From contig CALEDR010000028.1 in NCBI GenBank assembly GCA_937949545.1, forward strand, positions 18,488 to 82,487: a stretch of 64,000 nt of DNA, read 5' to 3'. Of the stretch, positions 50,940 through 59,980 are shown one piece after another (positions within the stretch are counted from its first letter, which is position 1; the number at the start of each line of letters is the position of its first letter). The stretch is from an uncultured Phycisphaerae bacterium. Lineage in GTDB: Bacteria > Planctomycetota > Phycisphaerae > Sedimentisphaerales > Anaerohalosphaeraceae. Under the pieces are notes generated by a model. The model was not told the DNA's origin. It saw only the letters and a program-made list of their open reading frames with translations, and did no database searches. Both the position numbers and the translations under genes were made by a program.

Positions 50940-53396
50940 ATGTATCGAAATCACAAGTGCTCTATAAATAAGAAGTTATATTGCCTATTAATCCGTTTTC
51001 TATCCTCCGTTGCTTTTTGCGGAATTCCCTTTCAATCGCCCGACTCTTCCCAGCGGCTTTTGAATGACGTCGTGGATATCAGCAGCGATTTTCGCAGTTT
51101 TACGAACACGTACTATTGTGCCGACCGTCTGGTTCATTTCAACCCGGACAGCGGTCGGGGCACGCTTATGTATCTGCGATATGAGTATGTTACGCGTTTT
51201 GCGTTTAATAATATGTTAGGGGCCCTCAAGCCGGTGGCGGCCAATGAGTTTCCGACGATTGAGTATGCCGAATCACCGGAACTGCCGTTTGCGCTGGAGC
51301 TTGTCAGCCCCCGCACCTTCCGGATTCGAGCTTCGTCCCGCTTTCAGGTTCAGCCGGAGCAGCCCTCTTTGATGCTGGTCAACGGCACGGTCCGGCAGGA
51401 CCGCACCGGCTGGACGTATGAAAAAATTGCGGGCGGGCATCGCTATAAAAGTGCTTACGGTGCTGTTGTCATCACGGAAAATCCCTGGCGGATTACGATT
51501 GAAGATGCGCAGGGCAAGGTTCTTACTCAAACGTACCATATGGAGGATACGAGCGAGACCTATACGCCGCTGCTGCCGTTTTCGTTTGTTCGGCGGGCCT
51601 CGGATTATTCGACGAGTTTTGCCGCGGTGTTTCGGCTTTCTCCCAACGAGGGCATTTTCGGGTGCGGCGAATCCTATACGGAGTTCAACAAACGCGGACA
51701 GAAAGTTGTTCTTTATACGGACGACGGAAACGGGGTGCAGAATGAGACGATGTACAAACCGATTCCTTTTTATCTGAGCAGCCGCGGTTATGGAGTGTTT
51801 ATGCACACCTCCTCACCGATTACCTGTGATTTCGGCAAGTACTACAGCGGGGCCAACACGATGATGATTGGCGATGACCAGCTGGATTTGTTTTTCTTTT
51901 TGGGCCGGCCTAAAGAGATTCTGGATGAGTACACAAACCTGACCGGCAAGGCGGCAATGCCGCCCCTGTGGTCGTTCGGCTTCTGGATGAGCCGCATTAC
52001 GTATTTTTCCGAAAAAGACGGGCGGACGGTGGCGGCCAAACTCCGCGAACATCAAATCCCCTCTGATGTGATTCATTTCGATACCGGCTGGTTCGAGACG
52101 GACTGGCGATGTGATTATCAGTTTTCCAAATCCCGGTTTGAAGACCCGGTCAGGATGATTGCGGATTTGAAGAAGATGGGGTTTCGGGTTTGCCTGTGGC
52201 AGCTGCCGTACTTTGTTCCGAAAAACACCCTGTTTCCGGAGATTATCGAAAAAGGGCTTTTTGTTCGAGACCGCAAGGGCAATCTGCCGTATGAAGACGC
52301 CGTACTGGATTTTTCCCATCCCGAAACGGTGCGGTGGTATCAGGACAAGATTGCCAGCCTGCTTCGCCAGGGCGTCAGCGTTATCAAGGCTGATTTCGGC
52401 GAGGCGGCGCCGCTGGAAGGGATTTATGCATCGGGACGGACGGGTTTTTATGAACACAATCTCTATCCGCTTCGCTACAACAAGGCGGTGGCGGAGATTA
52501 CCAAGGAAGTTACCGGCGAGACGATTATCTGGGCCCGCAGTGCCTGGGCGGGCAGCCAGCGGTATCCGCTTCATTGGGGAGGCGACCCAGCCAATACGGA
52601 TACGGCAATGACCGCCACGCTGCGCGGGGGCTTGTCGCTGGGGCTGTGCGGGTTTTCCTTCTGGTCTCACGATATGGGCGGGTTCGTAAAGGCCTGTCCG
52701 GAGGAGCTGTATCGGCGATGGGTGGCGTTTGGGATGTTTTCCTCCCACAGCCGAAGCCACGGAATCCCCCCGACGGAACCGTGGGAATACGGCCAAGAGT
52801 TTACGAAGGTGTTCCGAGAGGCTGCCGAGATGCGCTATCGCCTGATGCCGTATATCTATGCACAGGCCAAAGACTGCACACAGCGGGGGCTTCCGATGCT
52901 GCGAGCGCTGTTTGTGGAGTATCCGGATGACCCCGGCTCGTGGCGGATTGATGATGAGTATCTGTTCGGCTCGGATATGCTGGCAGCGCCTTTGCTGGAG
53001 GCCGGAGGCGAACGGAATGTTTATCTGCCTCCGGGTGTGTGGATTGACTATCAGACAGGTCGGGTTTATGACGGCGGATGGCATCGCATCCAGGCCGGGC
53101 CGGTGCCGATTATTCTTCTGGTGCGCGAAGGGGCGGTGATTCCGCATATCGGATTGGCCCAATCAACGGCTTTTCTGGACTGGTCCAAACTGGAACTGGT
53201 GGTTTTTGCAAAGGAGAAAACGGAGGCGGAAGGGCTGGTCTGCCTGCCGGATGACCAGAAGCTTCAGCGGCTTTCGCTGGCTTCAAAAGAGGGGCGGTTT
53301 GAGTTGGCCTCCGACCCGACGGACGGCAGGGTCAAGTGGGCGATTCGGCAGGCAAAGATTGAGGAAAAAGAAAACAATCCGGGAGCCGGACGATGA
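50940..53396 (+). CDS. Glycoside hydrolase family 31, probable alpha-xylosidase
   Basis: 818 residues from ATG 50940 (AAAGGAG SD). The N-terminus is basic then hydrophobic (LYCLLIRFLSSVAFCGIPF), so secretion is likely. The N-domain is followed by the barrel: FGFWMSRITYFSE, VIHFDTGWFE, the nucleophile Asp485 in VIKADFGEAAP and the acid/base Asp549 in LHWGGD, 64 residues apart as in the E. coli alpha-xylosidase YicI. KADFGE is closer to alpha-xylosidases than to alpha-glucosidases. The GH74 gene downstream overlaps by ATGA, supporting a role in removing xylose from xyloglucan oligosaccharides. Confidence 0.85.
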   Translation: MYRNHKCSINKKLYCLLIRFLSSVAFCGIPFQSPDSSQRLLNDVVDISSDFRSFTNTYYCADRLVHFNPDSGRGTLMYLRYEYVTRFAFNNMLGALKPVAANEFPTIEYAESPELPFALELVSPRTFRIRASSRFQVQPEQPSLMLVNGTVRQDRTGWTYEKIAGGHRYKSAYGAVVITENPWRITIEDAQGKVLTQTYHMEDTSETYTPLLPFSFVRRASDYSTSFAAVFRLSPNEGIFGCGESYTEFNKRGQKVVLYTDDGNGVQNETMYKPIPFYLSSRGYGVFMHTSSPITCDFGKYYSGANTMMIGDDQLDLFFFLGRPKEILDEYTNLTGKAAMPPLWSFGFWMSRITYFSEKDGRTVAAKLREHQIPSDVIHFDTGWFETDWRCDYQFSKSRFEDPVRMIADLKKMGFRVCLWQLPYFVPKNTLFPEIIEKGLFVRDRKGNLPYEDAVLDFSHPETVRWYQDKIASLLRQGVSVIKADFGEAAPLEGIYASGRTGFYEHNLYPLRYNKAVAEITKEVTGETIIWARSAWAGSQRYPLHWGGDPANTDTAMTATLRGGLSLGLCGFSFWSHDMGGFVKACPEELYRRWVAFGMFSSHSRSHGIPPTEPWEYGQEFTKVFREAAEMRYRLMPYIYAQAKDCTQRGLPMLRALFVEYPDDPGSWRIDDEYLFGSDMLAAPLLEAGGERNVYLPPGVWIDYQTGRVYDGGWHRIQAGPVPIILLVREGAVIPHIGLAQSTAFLDWSKLELVVFAKEKTEAEGLVCLPDDQKLQRLSLASKEGRFELASDPTDGRVKWAIRQAKIEEKENNPGAGR

Positions 53397-55636
53397 GACC
53401 CCTTGTCAAAACAGGCTGGATTGCTGTTTGGATGTGTTCGGTTTTGTGTCTGGGGGCTCCGGAGGTTCTGCCGTCTGAACCGTATGACTGGAAGCCGGTG
53501 CAGATTGTCGGCGGCGGCTTTGTGACGGGTTTTGTTTTTCATCCGACGGTGCCGGAGCTGTATTATGCCCGGACGGATATGGGCGGTGCGTATCGCTGGA
53601 GTCCGCCGGAAAAGAAATGGCAGCCGCTTCTGGATGGGGTATTTCTGGATGACGTCAACCTGATGGGGGTGGATGGGCTTGCCGTGGATCCTTCTGATCC
53701 GAATCGGCTGTATCTGGCCTGCGGGACCTATACGTCGCCGACCAATCCGAATGGAGCCGTTTTGCGCTCGAAAGACAGGGGGCAGACGTTTGAACGAACG
53801 GATCTGCCCTTCAAACTGGGGGCCAATGAAGACGGGCGAGGCAGCGGTGAGCGGATTGCTGTGGACCCTTATGACGGTCGCATTCTGTTTCTGGGAAGCC
53901 GATATGACGGGCTGTGGAAAAGTGACGATTACGGCAGGACCTGGAAAAAGATCGAATCGTTTCCGCAGCTTCAGGAAGAACCATCCTCGGGGACCGGGGA
54001 AAGGCGGCGGGGCGGACGTCCGCAGAATCCCGGAATCATTTTTGCCCTGTTTGACCCGACCAGCGGTTCTGTCGGGAAAGGGTGTTCCTCAATTTATGTC
54101 GGCGTGTCGAGAATGGGGCAGAAAAATCTGTTTCGTACCGATGACGGCGGGCGGACCTGGCGGCCGATTGACGGACAGCCGACACAATACCGCCCGACAC
54201 ACGCGGCGCTGGCTTCCGATGGCGCTCTCTATATCACCTATGGTTCTTCGCCGGGCCCCAGCCGGATGGGCGATGGGGCGGTGTGGAAGTGGAACACGAA
54301 GACCGGCGAATGGACTGAGATTACGCCGGATAAGCCGACCGAGCAAAGACGTTTCGGATATGCAGCCGTGACTGTGGATGCATCCAATCCCCAAACCCTG
54401 CTGGTCAGTTCCTATTGTCGGTTTGAAAGCGGAGAGGAAATTTTTCGCAGCACAGACGGCGGCAAAACCTGGAGAATGCTGCTGCGAAATTCAACGTTTG
54501 ATTATTCGAATGCACCTTATGTGCAGAACAGCGTGATTCACTGGATGTTTGATGTTGAAATTGACCCGACAAATCCCAATCATGCCCTGTTTACCACCGG
54601 CTACGGCGGGTATGAAACCTTCCATCTGACGGATGCGGATGCTGGTAAGCCCGTTCACTGGTTTGTAATGAGCCGGGGGATTGAACAGACGGTTGCCTTG
54701 GATCTGCTCAGTCCGCCTGCCGGGGCACCGCTGATTACGGCCATAGGCGATTATGCCGGCTTTGTTCACTGGGATTTGGACAGGCCGGCGCCGGAGGGCA
54801 ATTTTGCTCATCCGCGCTTCGGCAACTGTACCGGGCTTGCCTGCGCTCTGCGGCGGCCGGAGATGATTGTCAGAGTCGGCAGCGGTGCCGGCGAGGGGAA
54901 CAGCAGCATGGGGTATTCCCTGGATGGAGGGCGAACCTGGCGGCCCGCCGAAAAACCGGAGCCGGACAGCCGCGGAGGCTCGATTGCCGTCTGTGCGGAT
55001 GGTTCCGTCTGGATTTGGACACCGGAACGCAGCGCCGCTTTTCGAAGCGTCGATTTAGGAAAAATCTGGTTCAAGTGTGAGGGATTGCCTGCCGGCAGCC
55101 GCGTCACTGCAGATGGAGGCGACCCCCAAGTCTTTTATGCAATGGATTTGTTCAAAGGCAAGCTGTTTGTCAGTACGGATGGGGGGGTGTCATTTGTTGA
55201 AAAACCGCTGAATCTGCCGGGCGGACTGCCGAAGCCAGGCGGCTGGCGAGGCGATTGGCGGGGCGGTCAGGACCGGCTGTATGCAGTACCCGGGCGAGAA
55301 GGGGATTTATGGCTGGCCGCCTATGACGGACTTTTTCATTCGGCGGACAGAGGGGAAACCTTTCAAAAGATAGAATCGGCTGAGCGAATCTGTGCCTTCG
55401 GCTTCGGGAAGGCGGCCCCCGGGCGGGAGTATCCGGTTCTCTATCTGGTTGGGATTGTAAAGGGGCAATACGGTATTTTCCGTTCGGTTGATACGGCTCA
55501 ATCCTGGGTGAGAATCAATGACGACCGGCACCAGTGGGGGCTGATTTTGCAAATCACCGGTGACCCCAAACAATACGGACGAGTCTATGTAGGTACACAC
55601 GGGCGCGGGGTTCTTTACGGGGATCCAAAGAACTGA
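53393..55636 (+). CDS. Secreted glycoside hydrolase family 74, probable xyloglucanase
   Basis: 747 residues with signal peptide (IAVWMCSVLCLGAPEVLPS). GH74 enzymes have two seven-bladed propellers and hydrolyse xyloglucan. The opening YDWKPVQIVGGGFVTGFVFH followed by YYARTDMGGAYRW is the GH74 signature, with catalytic Asp62. Asp-box-like repeats recur along the chain (SKDRGQTFE, SDDYGRTWK, TDDGGRTWR, STDGGKTWR, SLDGGRTWR, SADRGETFQ). It is translationally coupled to the GH31 gene (53393-53396), so backbone cleavage and side-chain removal would be made together. Confidence 0.88.
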   Translation: MRPLVKTGWIAVWMCSVLCLGAPEVLPSEPYDWKPVQIVGGGFVTGFVFHPTVPELYYARTDMGGAYRWSPPEKKWQPLLDGVFLDDVNLMGVDGLAVDPSDPNRLYLACGTYTSPTNPNGAVLRSKDRGQTFERTDLPFKLGANEDGRGSGERIAVDPYDGRILFLGSRYDGLWKSDDYGRTWKKIESFPQLQEEPSSGTGERRRGGRPQNPGIIFALFDPTSGSVGKGCSSIYVGVSRMGQKNLFRTDDGGRTWRPIDGQPTQYRPTHAALASDGALYITYGSSPGPSRMGDGAVWKWNTKTGEWTEITPDKPTEQRRFGYAAVTVDASNPQTLLVSSYCRFESGEEIFRSTDGGKTWRMLLRNSTFDYSNAPYVQNSVIHWMFDVEIDPTNPNHALFTTGYGGYETFHLTDADAGKPVHWFVMSRGIEQTVALDLLSPPAGAPLITAIGDYAGFVHWDLDRPAPEGNFAHPRFGNCTGLACALRRPEMIVRVGSGAGEGNSSMGYSLDGGRTWRPAEKPEPDSRGGSIAVCADGSVWIWTPERSAAFRSVDLGKIWFKCEGLPAGSRVTADGGDPQVFYAMDLFKGKLFVSTDGGVSFVEKPLNLPGGLPKPGGWRGDWRGGQDRLYAVPGREGDLWLAAYDGLFHSADRGETFQKIESAERICAFGFGKAAPGREYPVLYLVGIVKGQYGIFRSVDTAQSWVRINDDRHQWGLILQITGDPKQYGRVYVGTHGRGVLYGDPKN

Positions 55637-55680
55637 CCGGTCGGCCAATCTGTCTTGTCTTTTGACCGGAAAGTTTTTGG

Positions 55681-55709
55681 TTGCCTCCGAAAGCACTTTC
55701 TGCTATAAA
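55681..55709 (+). promoter_or_regulatory. Promoter of the gatC gene cluster
   Basis: TTGCCT (55681-55686), 17-nt spacer, TATAAA (55704-55709); expected start near 55716, giving a short leader with a proper GGAG SD before gatC. In contrast to other promoters here, this transcript is not leaderless. Confidence 0.6.
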
Positions 55710-55733
55710 TTCCCTCTTCTATTGGAGATAAGA

Positions 55734-56045
55734 ATGATGGCAGCCAAAATTGACCCGGCACAGGTTCGGCGGGTGGCCCAGCTGGCTCGGCTGGAATTGA
55801 GCGAAGAGGAAATTGCTCAATTCAGCGTGCAGCTTTCAGCCATCGTTGAATACATCGAAAAACTCAACGAACTGGATACGGAACATGTAGAGCCGCTGGC
55901 TCATTGCCTGCCGATCTGCAATGTGTTCCGTGAAGACACAGTGCAGCCGTCGCTGAGCAATGAGCAGGCCCTGGCGAATGCCCCGGATGCCGGCGACGGG
56001 TATTTCAAAGTCCCCAAAATTCTTGAAGACAATTCCGGTGCTTAA
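55734..56045 (+). CDS. gatC: Asp-tRNA(Asn)/Glu-tRNA(Gln) amidotransferase subunit C
   Basis: 103 residues from ATG 55734 (GGAG SD; a second ATG follows at once). Small helical subunit that clamps GatA to GatB. VRRVAQLARLELSEEEIAQF and the C-terminal FREDTVQPSLSNEQALANAPD with FKVPKIL are diagnostic. First gene of a cluster gatC - esterase - gatA - (GxxExxY fragment) - gatB. Confidence 0.96.
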   Translation: MMAAKIDPAQVRRVAQLARLELSEEEIAQFSVQLSAIVEYIEKLNELDTEHVEPLAHCLPICNVFREDTVQPSLSNEQALANAPDAGDGYFKVPKILEDNSGA

Positions 56046-56065
56046 CCGCATCAGGAGGTAAGCGG

Positions 56066-56815
56066 ATGAAATTCAACATTTTCATCATTTTTGTTTTGAC
56101 GGCCGGGGTGATTGGGTTTCTGGCTTCGGCTGAGGTGCAGACCATGAGTGAACCGAAAAAAACACAGCGTCAAAAGGTCCGGCATCTGGAACGGCAAGTC
56201 ACTCTGACGCTGGATTATCTGCTGTATCTGCCGCCGGACTATGAACAGAAGGACTCCTGGCCGCTGTTGGTTTTTCTTCACGGGGCCGGTGAGCGGGGGA
56301 GCGATTTGAACCGCGTCAAGGCCCACGGGCCCGCCAAACTCGTTGAACAGGGCAGGGATTTTCCGTTTGTGATTGTCAGTCCCCAGTGCCCGGAGGGCCA
56401 GTGGTGGCCGATTTTAGGAAGGGAGGTTTTGGCTCTGATTGATGAGATGCTGGAGCATTATAAAATCGACCCGGACCGGGTGTATCTGACCGGCTTGAGC
56501 ATGGGCGGATACGGCACGTGGGCGATTGCCTCCGCCTGGCCGGAGCGGTTTGCGGCGATTGTTCCAATTTGCGGAGGAGGACGGCCTTTTACGGCGGCCA
56601 ACCTCAAAAAAGTGCCTGTCTGGGCATTTCACGGATCCAAAGACCCTGTTGTGTCGCTCAGTGAATCTCAGCAGATGGTTGAAGCAGTCAACCGGGCCGG
56701 CGGGAAGGCAAAATTGACGGTTTATCCGGATGCCGAACATGATTCATGGACCCAAACGTACGACAATCCCGAATTGTATCAGTGGCTTCTGTCGCATCGA
56801 AGGGGGCAGGAGTAA
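56066..56815 (+). CDS. Secreted alpha/beta-hydrolase esterase (PHB-depolymerase/phospholipase-like)
   Basis: 249 residues with a signal peptide (FNIFIIFVLTAGVIGFLASA) and a strong AGGAGGT SD. Predicted carboxylesterase: YLLYLPPDYEQKDSWPLLVFLHGAGERG (oxyanion region; HG motif), nucleophile Ser in GLSMGGYGTW, Asp in HGSKDPVV and His in AEHDSWT. This layout is common in secreted esterases that deacetylate or deferuloylate plant polysaccharides. It sits between gatC and gatA with only 20 nt before and 2 nt after, so it is cotranscribed with tRNA-amidation genes although unrelated in function. Confidence 0.85.
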   Translation: MKFNIFIIFVLTAGVIGFLASAEVQTMSEPKKTQRQKVRHLERQVTLTLDYLLYLPPDYEQKDSWPLLVFLHGAGERGSDLNRVKAHGPAKLVEQGRDFPFVIVSPQCPEGQWWPILGREVLALIDEMLEHYKIDPDRVYLTGLSMGGYGTWAIASAWPERFAAIVPICGGGRPFTAANLKKVPVWAFHGSKDPVVSLSESQQMVEAVNRAGGKAKLTVYPDAEHDSWTQTYDNPELYQWLLSHRRGQE

Positions 56816-56817
56816 AG

Positions 56818-58284
56818 ATGGAATGGACAGTGTGTTCTATACGCGACCGGATTGCCTCCGGAAAACTGAAAAGCCGGGAGGCGGTGGAGCGGTTCTTTGC
56901 GAGGATTGAGAAAATCGAACCGCAGGTCGGGGCCTTTCTGACGCTTTTGAAGGAGACGGCTCTGGAACAGGCCCGTAAGGTGGATGAGAAGACGGCCTCC
57001 GGACAGCCGCTGGGGCCTTTGGCGGGTGTTCCTGTGGCCGTCAAAGACAATCTTTGCACCACGTTCGGCCCGACTACCTGTGCTTCCAGGATGCTCGAGC
57101 ATTTTACCAGCCCGTACAATGCTCACGTGATTGAGAAACTGCTGGCGGCAGATGCCGTGATTGTCGGCAAGACGAATATGGACGAGTTTGCGATGGGCTC
57201 GAGTACGGAGAATTCCGGGCTGAAAAAGACCTGCAATCCGTGGGATTTGTCGCGTGTGCCGGGGGGCAGCAGCGGCGGTTCAGCGGCGGCGGTGGCGGCT
57301 CGGATGTGTGCTGCAGCTCTCGGGTCTGATACCGGCGGCTCTATCCGGCAGCCGGCGGGCTTCTGCGGCGTGGTGGGGCTCAAACCGACGTACGGCCGGG
57401 TTTCCCGGTATGGTCTGGTGGCTTACGGCTCTAGTCTGGACCAGATTGGCCCGATTGCGCAGACGGTAGAAGATGCGGCCGTGCTGCTGAATGTGATTGC
57501 CGGACACGACCCGCGCGACAGCACCTGTGTTTCAGAGCAGACAGCGCCGGTGCCGGATTATACAGCCGGGCTGGAAATGCCTTTGGAGGGGCTTCGCATC
57601 GCGGTTGTGGAGTCTTTCCTGGAAGGAATCCAAACGGAAGTCCGGCAGGCCATCGAAGAGGCCCTGCGGCTTTATCAGAAATTGGGGGCCCGGCTGGTGC
57701 CGATTCAGATGCCCCATTTTGAGTATGCGATCAGCGCCTATTATGTGATTGCGACGGCGGAGGCCTCCAGCAATCTGGCCCGCTATGACGGCGTGCATTA
57801 CGGCTATCGAAGTCCGCGGGCCGGCGATTACATCGAGGTCTATTCCAAATCCCGCGACGAGGCCCTCGGGGCGGAGGTCAAGCGGAGGATTATGCTGGGC
57901 ACCTTTGCCCTTTCCAGCGGCTATTATGATGCGTATTATCTGAAAGCCCTGAAGGTGCGGAATCTGATTCGGAATGATTTTACACGGGCGTTTGAGCAGG
58001 CGGACTGTCTGATGATGCCAGTCAGTCCCACAACGGCGTTTCGCTTCGGCGAGAAAACAGCCGACCCGCTTCAGATGTATCTGGCGGATATCTACACGAT
58101 TGCTGTCAATCTGGCGGGTGTGCCGGCAATCAGCATTCCCTGCGGGCTGGACCGGCAAAATCTTCCAATCGGGCTTCAGATTGTGACAGCCCCGTTTACG
58201 GAATCGATGCTGCTGCAAATCGCCCGGATGTTTGAGTCGCAGACCGACTGGCATACGCGAATGCCGGTATTCGCCGCGGATTAA
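56818..58284 (+). CDS. gatA: Asp-tRNA(Asn)/Glu-tRNA(Gln) amidotransferase subunit A
   Basis: 488 residues from ATG 56818 (AGGAG SD). Amidase-signature protein that releases ammonia from glutamine. The Ser-cisSer-Lys triad lies at Lys76 (PVAVKDNLCTT), in the GGSSGGSAA loop (residues 149-157) and in SDTGGSIRQPAGFCG. It works with GatC and GatB to make Gln-tRNA or Asn-tRNA. The gene ends at a sequence GCCGCGGATTAACACGGATT that leads directly into the GxxExxY fragment. Confidence 0.96.
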   Translation: MEWTVCSIRDRIASGKLKSREAVERFFARIEKIEPQVGAFLTLLKETALEQARKVDEKTASGQPLGPLAGVPVAVKDNLCTTFGPTTCASRMLEHFTSPYNAHVIEKLLAADAVIVGKTNMDEFAMGSSTENSGLKKTCNPWDLSRVPGGSSGGSAAAVAARMCAAALGSDTGGSIRQPAGFCGVVGLKPTYGRVSRYGLVAYGSSLDQIGPIAQTVEDAAVLLNVIAGHDPRDSTCVSEQTAPVPDYTAGLEMPLEGLRIAVVESFLEGIQTEVRQAIEEALRLYQKLGARLVPIQMPHFEYAISAYYVIATAEASSNLARYDGVHYGYRSPRAGDYIEVYSKSRDEALGAEVKRRIMLGTFALSSGYYDAYYLKALKVRNLIRNDFTRAFEQADCLMMPVSPTTAFRFGEKTADPLQMYLADIYTIAVNLAGVPAISIPCGLDRQNLPIGLQIVTAPFTESMLLQIARMFESQTDWHTRMPVFAAD

Positions 58285-58301
58285 CACGGATTAAAAATGA
58301 A

Positions 58302-58523
58302 ATGAATCCTCAGAGGGAATTATTATATAAGGATATAACGGACAAGATCCTGAAAAGTGCCTTTGAGGTTTATAACGATTTGAGATATGGATTTCTCGAA
58401 AAAGTCTATGAAAATGCTCTTTTATTGGCCTTGCGTAAAAACGGAGCCCTTGCGGAGCAGCAAAAGGCTGATTATAAGATAGAATTCGGTGGATATCCGT
58501 GGCTGAAAAAGAATATACCATAG
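58302..58523 (+). pseudogene. Truncated GxxExxY-family gene between gatA and gatB
   Basis: 73 codons. The first ~60 residues match the N-terminal half of GxxExxY proteins: DITDKILKSAFEVYNDL, the name-giving GFLEKVY, ENALLLALRKNG and EQQKADYKI. Full-length members have ~120-130 residues with a later DLLVE/ELK core resembling nucleases; that half is missing and the frame runs into the gatB start region. The gatB GTG start lies inside the last codons in another frame. GxxExxY genes in planctomycetes often look mobile, so this is probably an insertion later cut down. No SD is seen. Confidence 0.65.
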
Positions 58524-59980
58524 TCGTTGGGCTGGAGATTCATGTGCATCTGGCGACCCGCACTAAGATGTTTTGTGGGTGTGAACTGTCGTACGGGCAG
58601 CCGCCGAATACGCGGGTCTGTCCGGTCTGCATCGGGATGCCCGGTGTGCTGCCGGTGATGAACAGGACGGCGTTTGAGCATGCCGTTCTGACGGCGATGG
58701 CCCTGCATTGTCAGATTGCTTCCTTTACCAAGTGGGACCGCAAAAGCTATTACTATCCGGATTTGCCCAAGAATTATCAAATCAGCCAGTACGACCTGCC
58801 GATTGGGAAGGATGGCTATATCGAGATTCCAGAGGAAGGCGGCGGAACGAAAAAAATCCGCATCCGTCGGGTGCATCTGGAGGAGGATGCCGGCAAGAAT
58901 ATTCACGATTTGGGCGGCTATACGGCGGTGGACCTGAATCGGGCCGGATCTCCGCTTTTGGAGATTGTCACGGAGCCGGACATGAACAGCCCGGCGGAAG
59001 TGCGGGCGATGGCCGAGGAGCTCCGGCGGATTGTCCGTTTTCTCGGCGTTTCGGAAGGGGATATGCAGAAGGGACATATGCGATTTGAACCGAATGTGAA
59101 TCTGCATATTCATCGAAATGGGCAGATTTTCAAGACGCCCATTACGGAGGTTAAGAATCTTAACAGTTTTCGGGCGCTGGAAAAAAGCATTGCCTATGAA
59201 GCACACCGGCAATATGAAGAGTTTCTGGAAACCGGACAGACGCTTCAGATGGGCAACAAGAAGACCTTCGGCTGGGATGATGTGCAGGAAGTGACGGTTC
59301 TGCAGCGGGAAAAAGAGGAAGCCCACGACTATCGGTATTTTCCGGAGCCGGATTTGGTGCCGGTGCGGCTGACGGCGGAACAGATGAAGGAATTGGAGAA
59401 CCGCCTGGGTGAGCTGCCGCTTCAGATGCAGAAGCGTTTTGAAAATCAATACGGTTTGAGTGCTTACGATGCGGGGGTGCTGACGGCCGAACGGGCAACG
59501 GCGGAGTTCTTTGACCGGACCGTGCGGCTCGGAGCGGAACCCAAGCGGGTCTGCAATCTGCTTACGCAGGTGGGGCTCAGGATTGCCAATGAATTATCTG
59601 TCCGGGTTGACCAGCTTCACATTACGCCGGAATCGCTGGCCAAACTGGCGAAAATGACGGATGAAGGGCTGGTCAGTGCCACCGGTGCCAACCAGATTTT
59701 TGAGCAGATTGCCCGAGAAGGCGGCGACCCGGAAGCGATTGCCAAAGAGAGGAATCTGATTCAAAGCAGCGACAGCGGTCAGATTGAAGCGTTGGTGGAT
59801 GCTGTGATTGCCGAGCAGCCGCAGGCCGTGCAGGATGTGGTGCAGGAAAGCAAAAAAGCCAAAAAAGCCCTCGGTTTTCTGATGGGCCAGGTCATCCAGA
59901 AATCCGGCGGTCAGGCCAATCCTAAAATCGTTTCCCAGATCCTCCAGGCCAAACTGGAGGCTCTGAAGAGAAAATTCTGA
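58499..59980 (+). CDS. gatB: Asp-tRNA(Asn)/Glu-tRNA(Gln) amidotransferase subunit B
   Basis: 493 residues from GTG 58499; no better upstream start exists, and the SD is weak (GGTGG). It activates Glu/Asp-tRNA and binds the tRNA. VVGLEIHVHLATRTKMFCGC, CPVCIGMPGVLPVMN, SYYYPDLPKNYQISQYD and HLEEDAGKNIH are GatB signatures; the zinc-site cysteines (C..C in the N-terminal part) are present. The C-terminal ~150 residues are the helical and YqeY-like tail domains. Separated from gatA by a gene remnant, so its translation signals may have been changed. Confidence 0.96.
   Translation: MAEKEYTIVVGLEIHVHLATRTKMFCGCELSYGQPPNTRVCPVCIGMPGVLPVMNRTAFEHAVLTAMALHCQIASFTKWDRKSYYYPDLPKNYQISQYDLPIGKDGYIEIPEEGGGTKKIRIRRVHLEEDAGKNIHDLGGYTAVDLNRAGSPLLEIVTEPDMNSPAEVRAMAEELRRIVRFLGVSEGDMQKGHMRFEPNVNLHIHRNGQIFKTPITEVKNLNSFRALEKSIAYEAHRQYEEFLETGQTLQMGNKKTFGWDDVQEVTVLQREKEEAHDYRYFPEPDLVPVRLTAEQMKELENRLGELPLQMQKRFENQYGLSAYDAGVLTAERATAEFFDRTVRLGAEPKRVCNLLTQVGLRIANELSVRVDQLHITPESLAKLAKMTDEGLVSATGANQIFEQIAREGGDPEAIAKERNLIQSSDSGQIEALVDAVIAEQPQAVQDVVQESKKAKKALGFLMGQVIQKSGGQANPKIVSQILQAKLEALKRKF

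Noticed and set aside
51813..53162. 449-codon minus-strand frame opposite the GH31 gene
   Set aside because: Antisense shadow; catalytic motifs of GH31 are on the plus strand.
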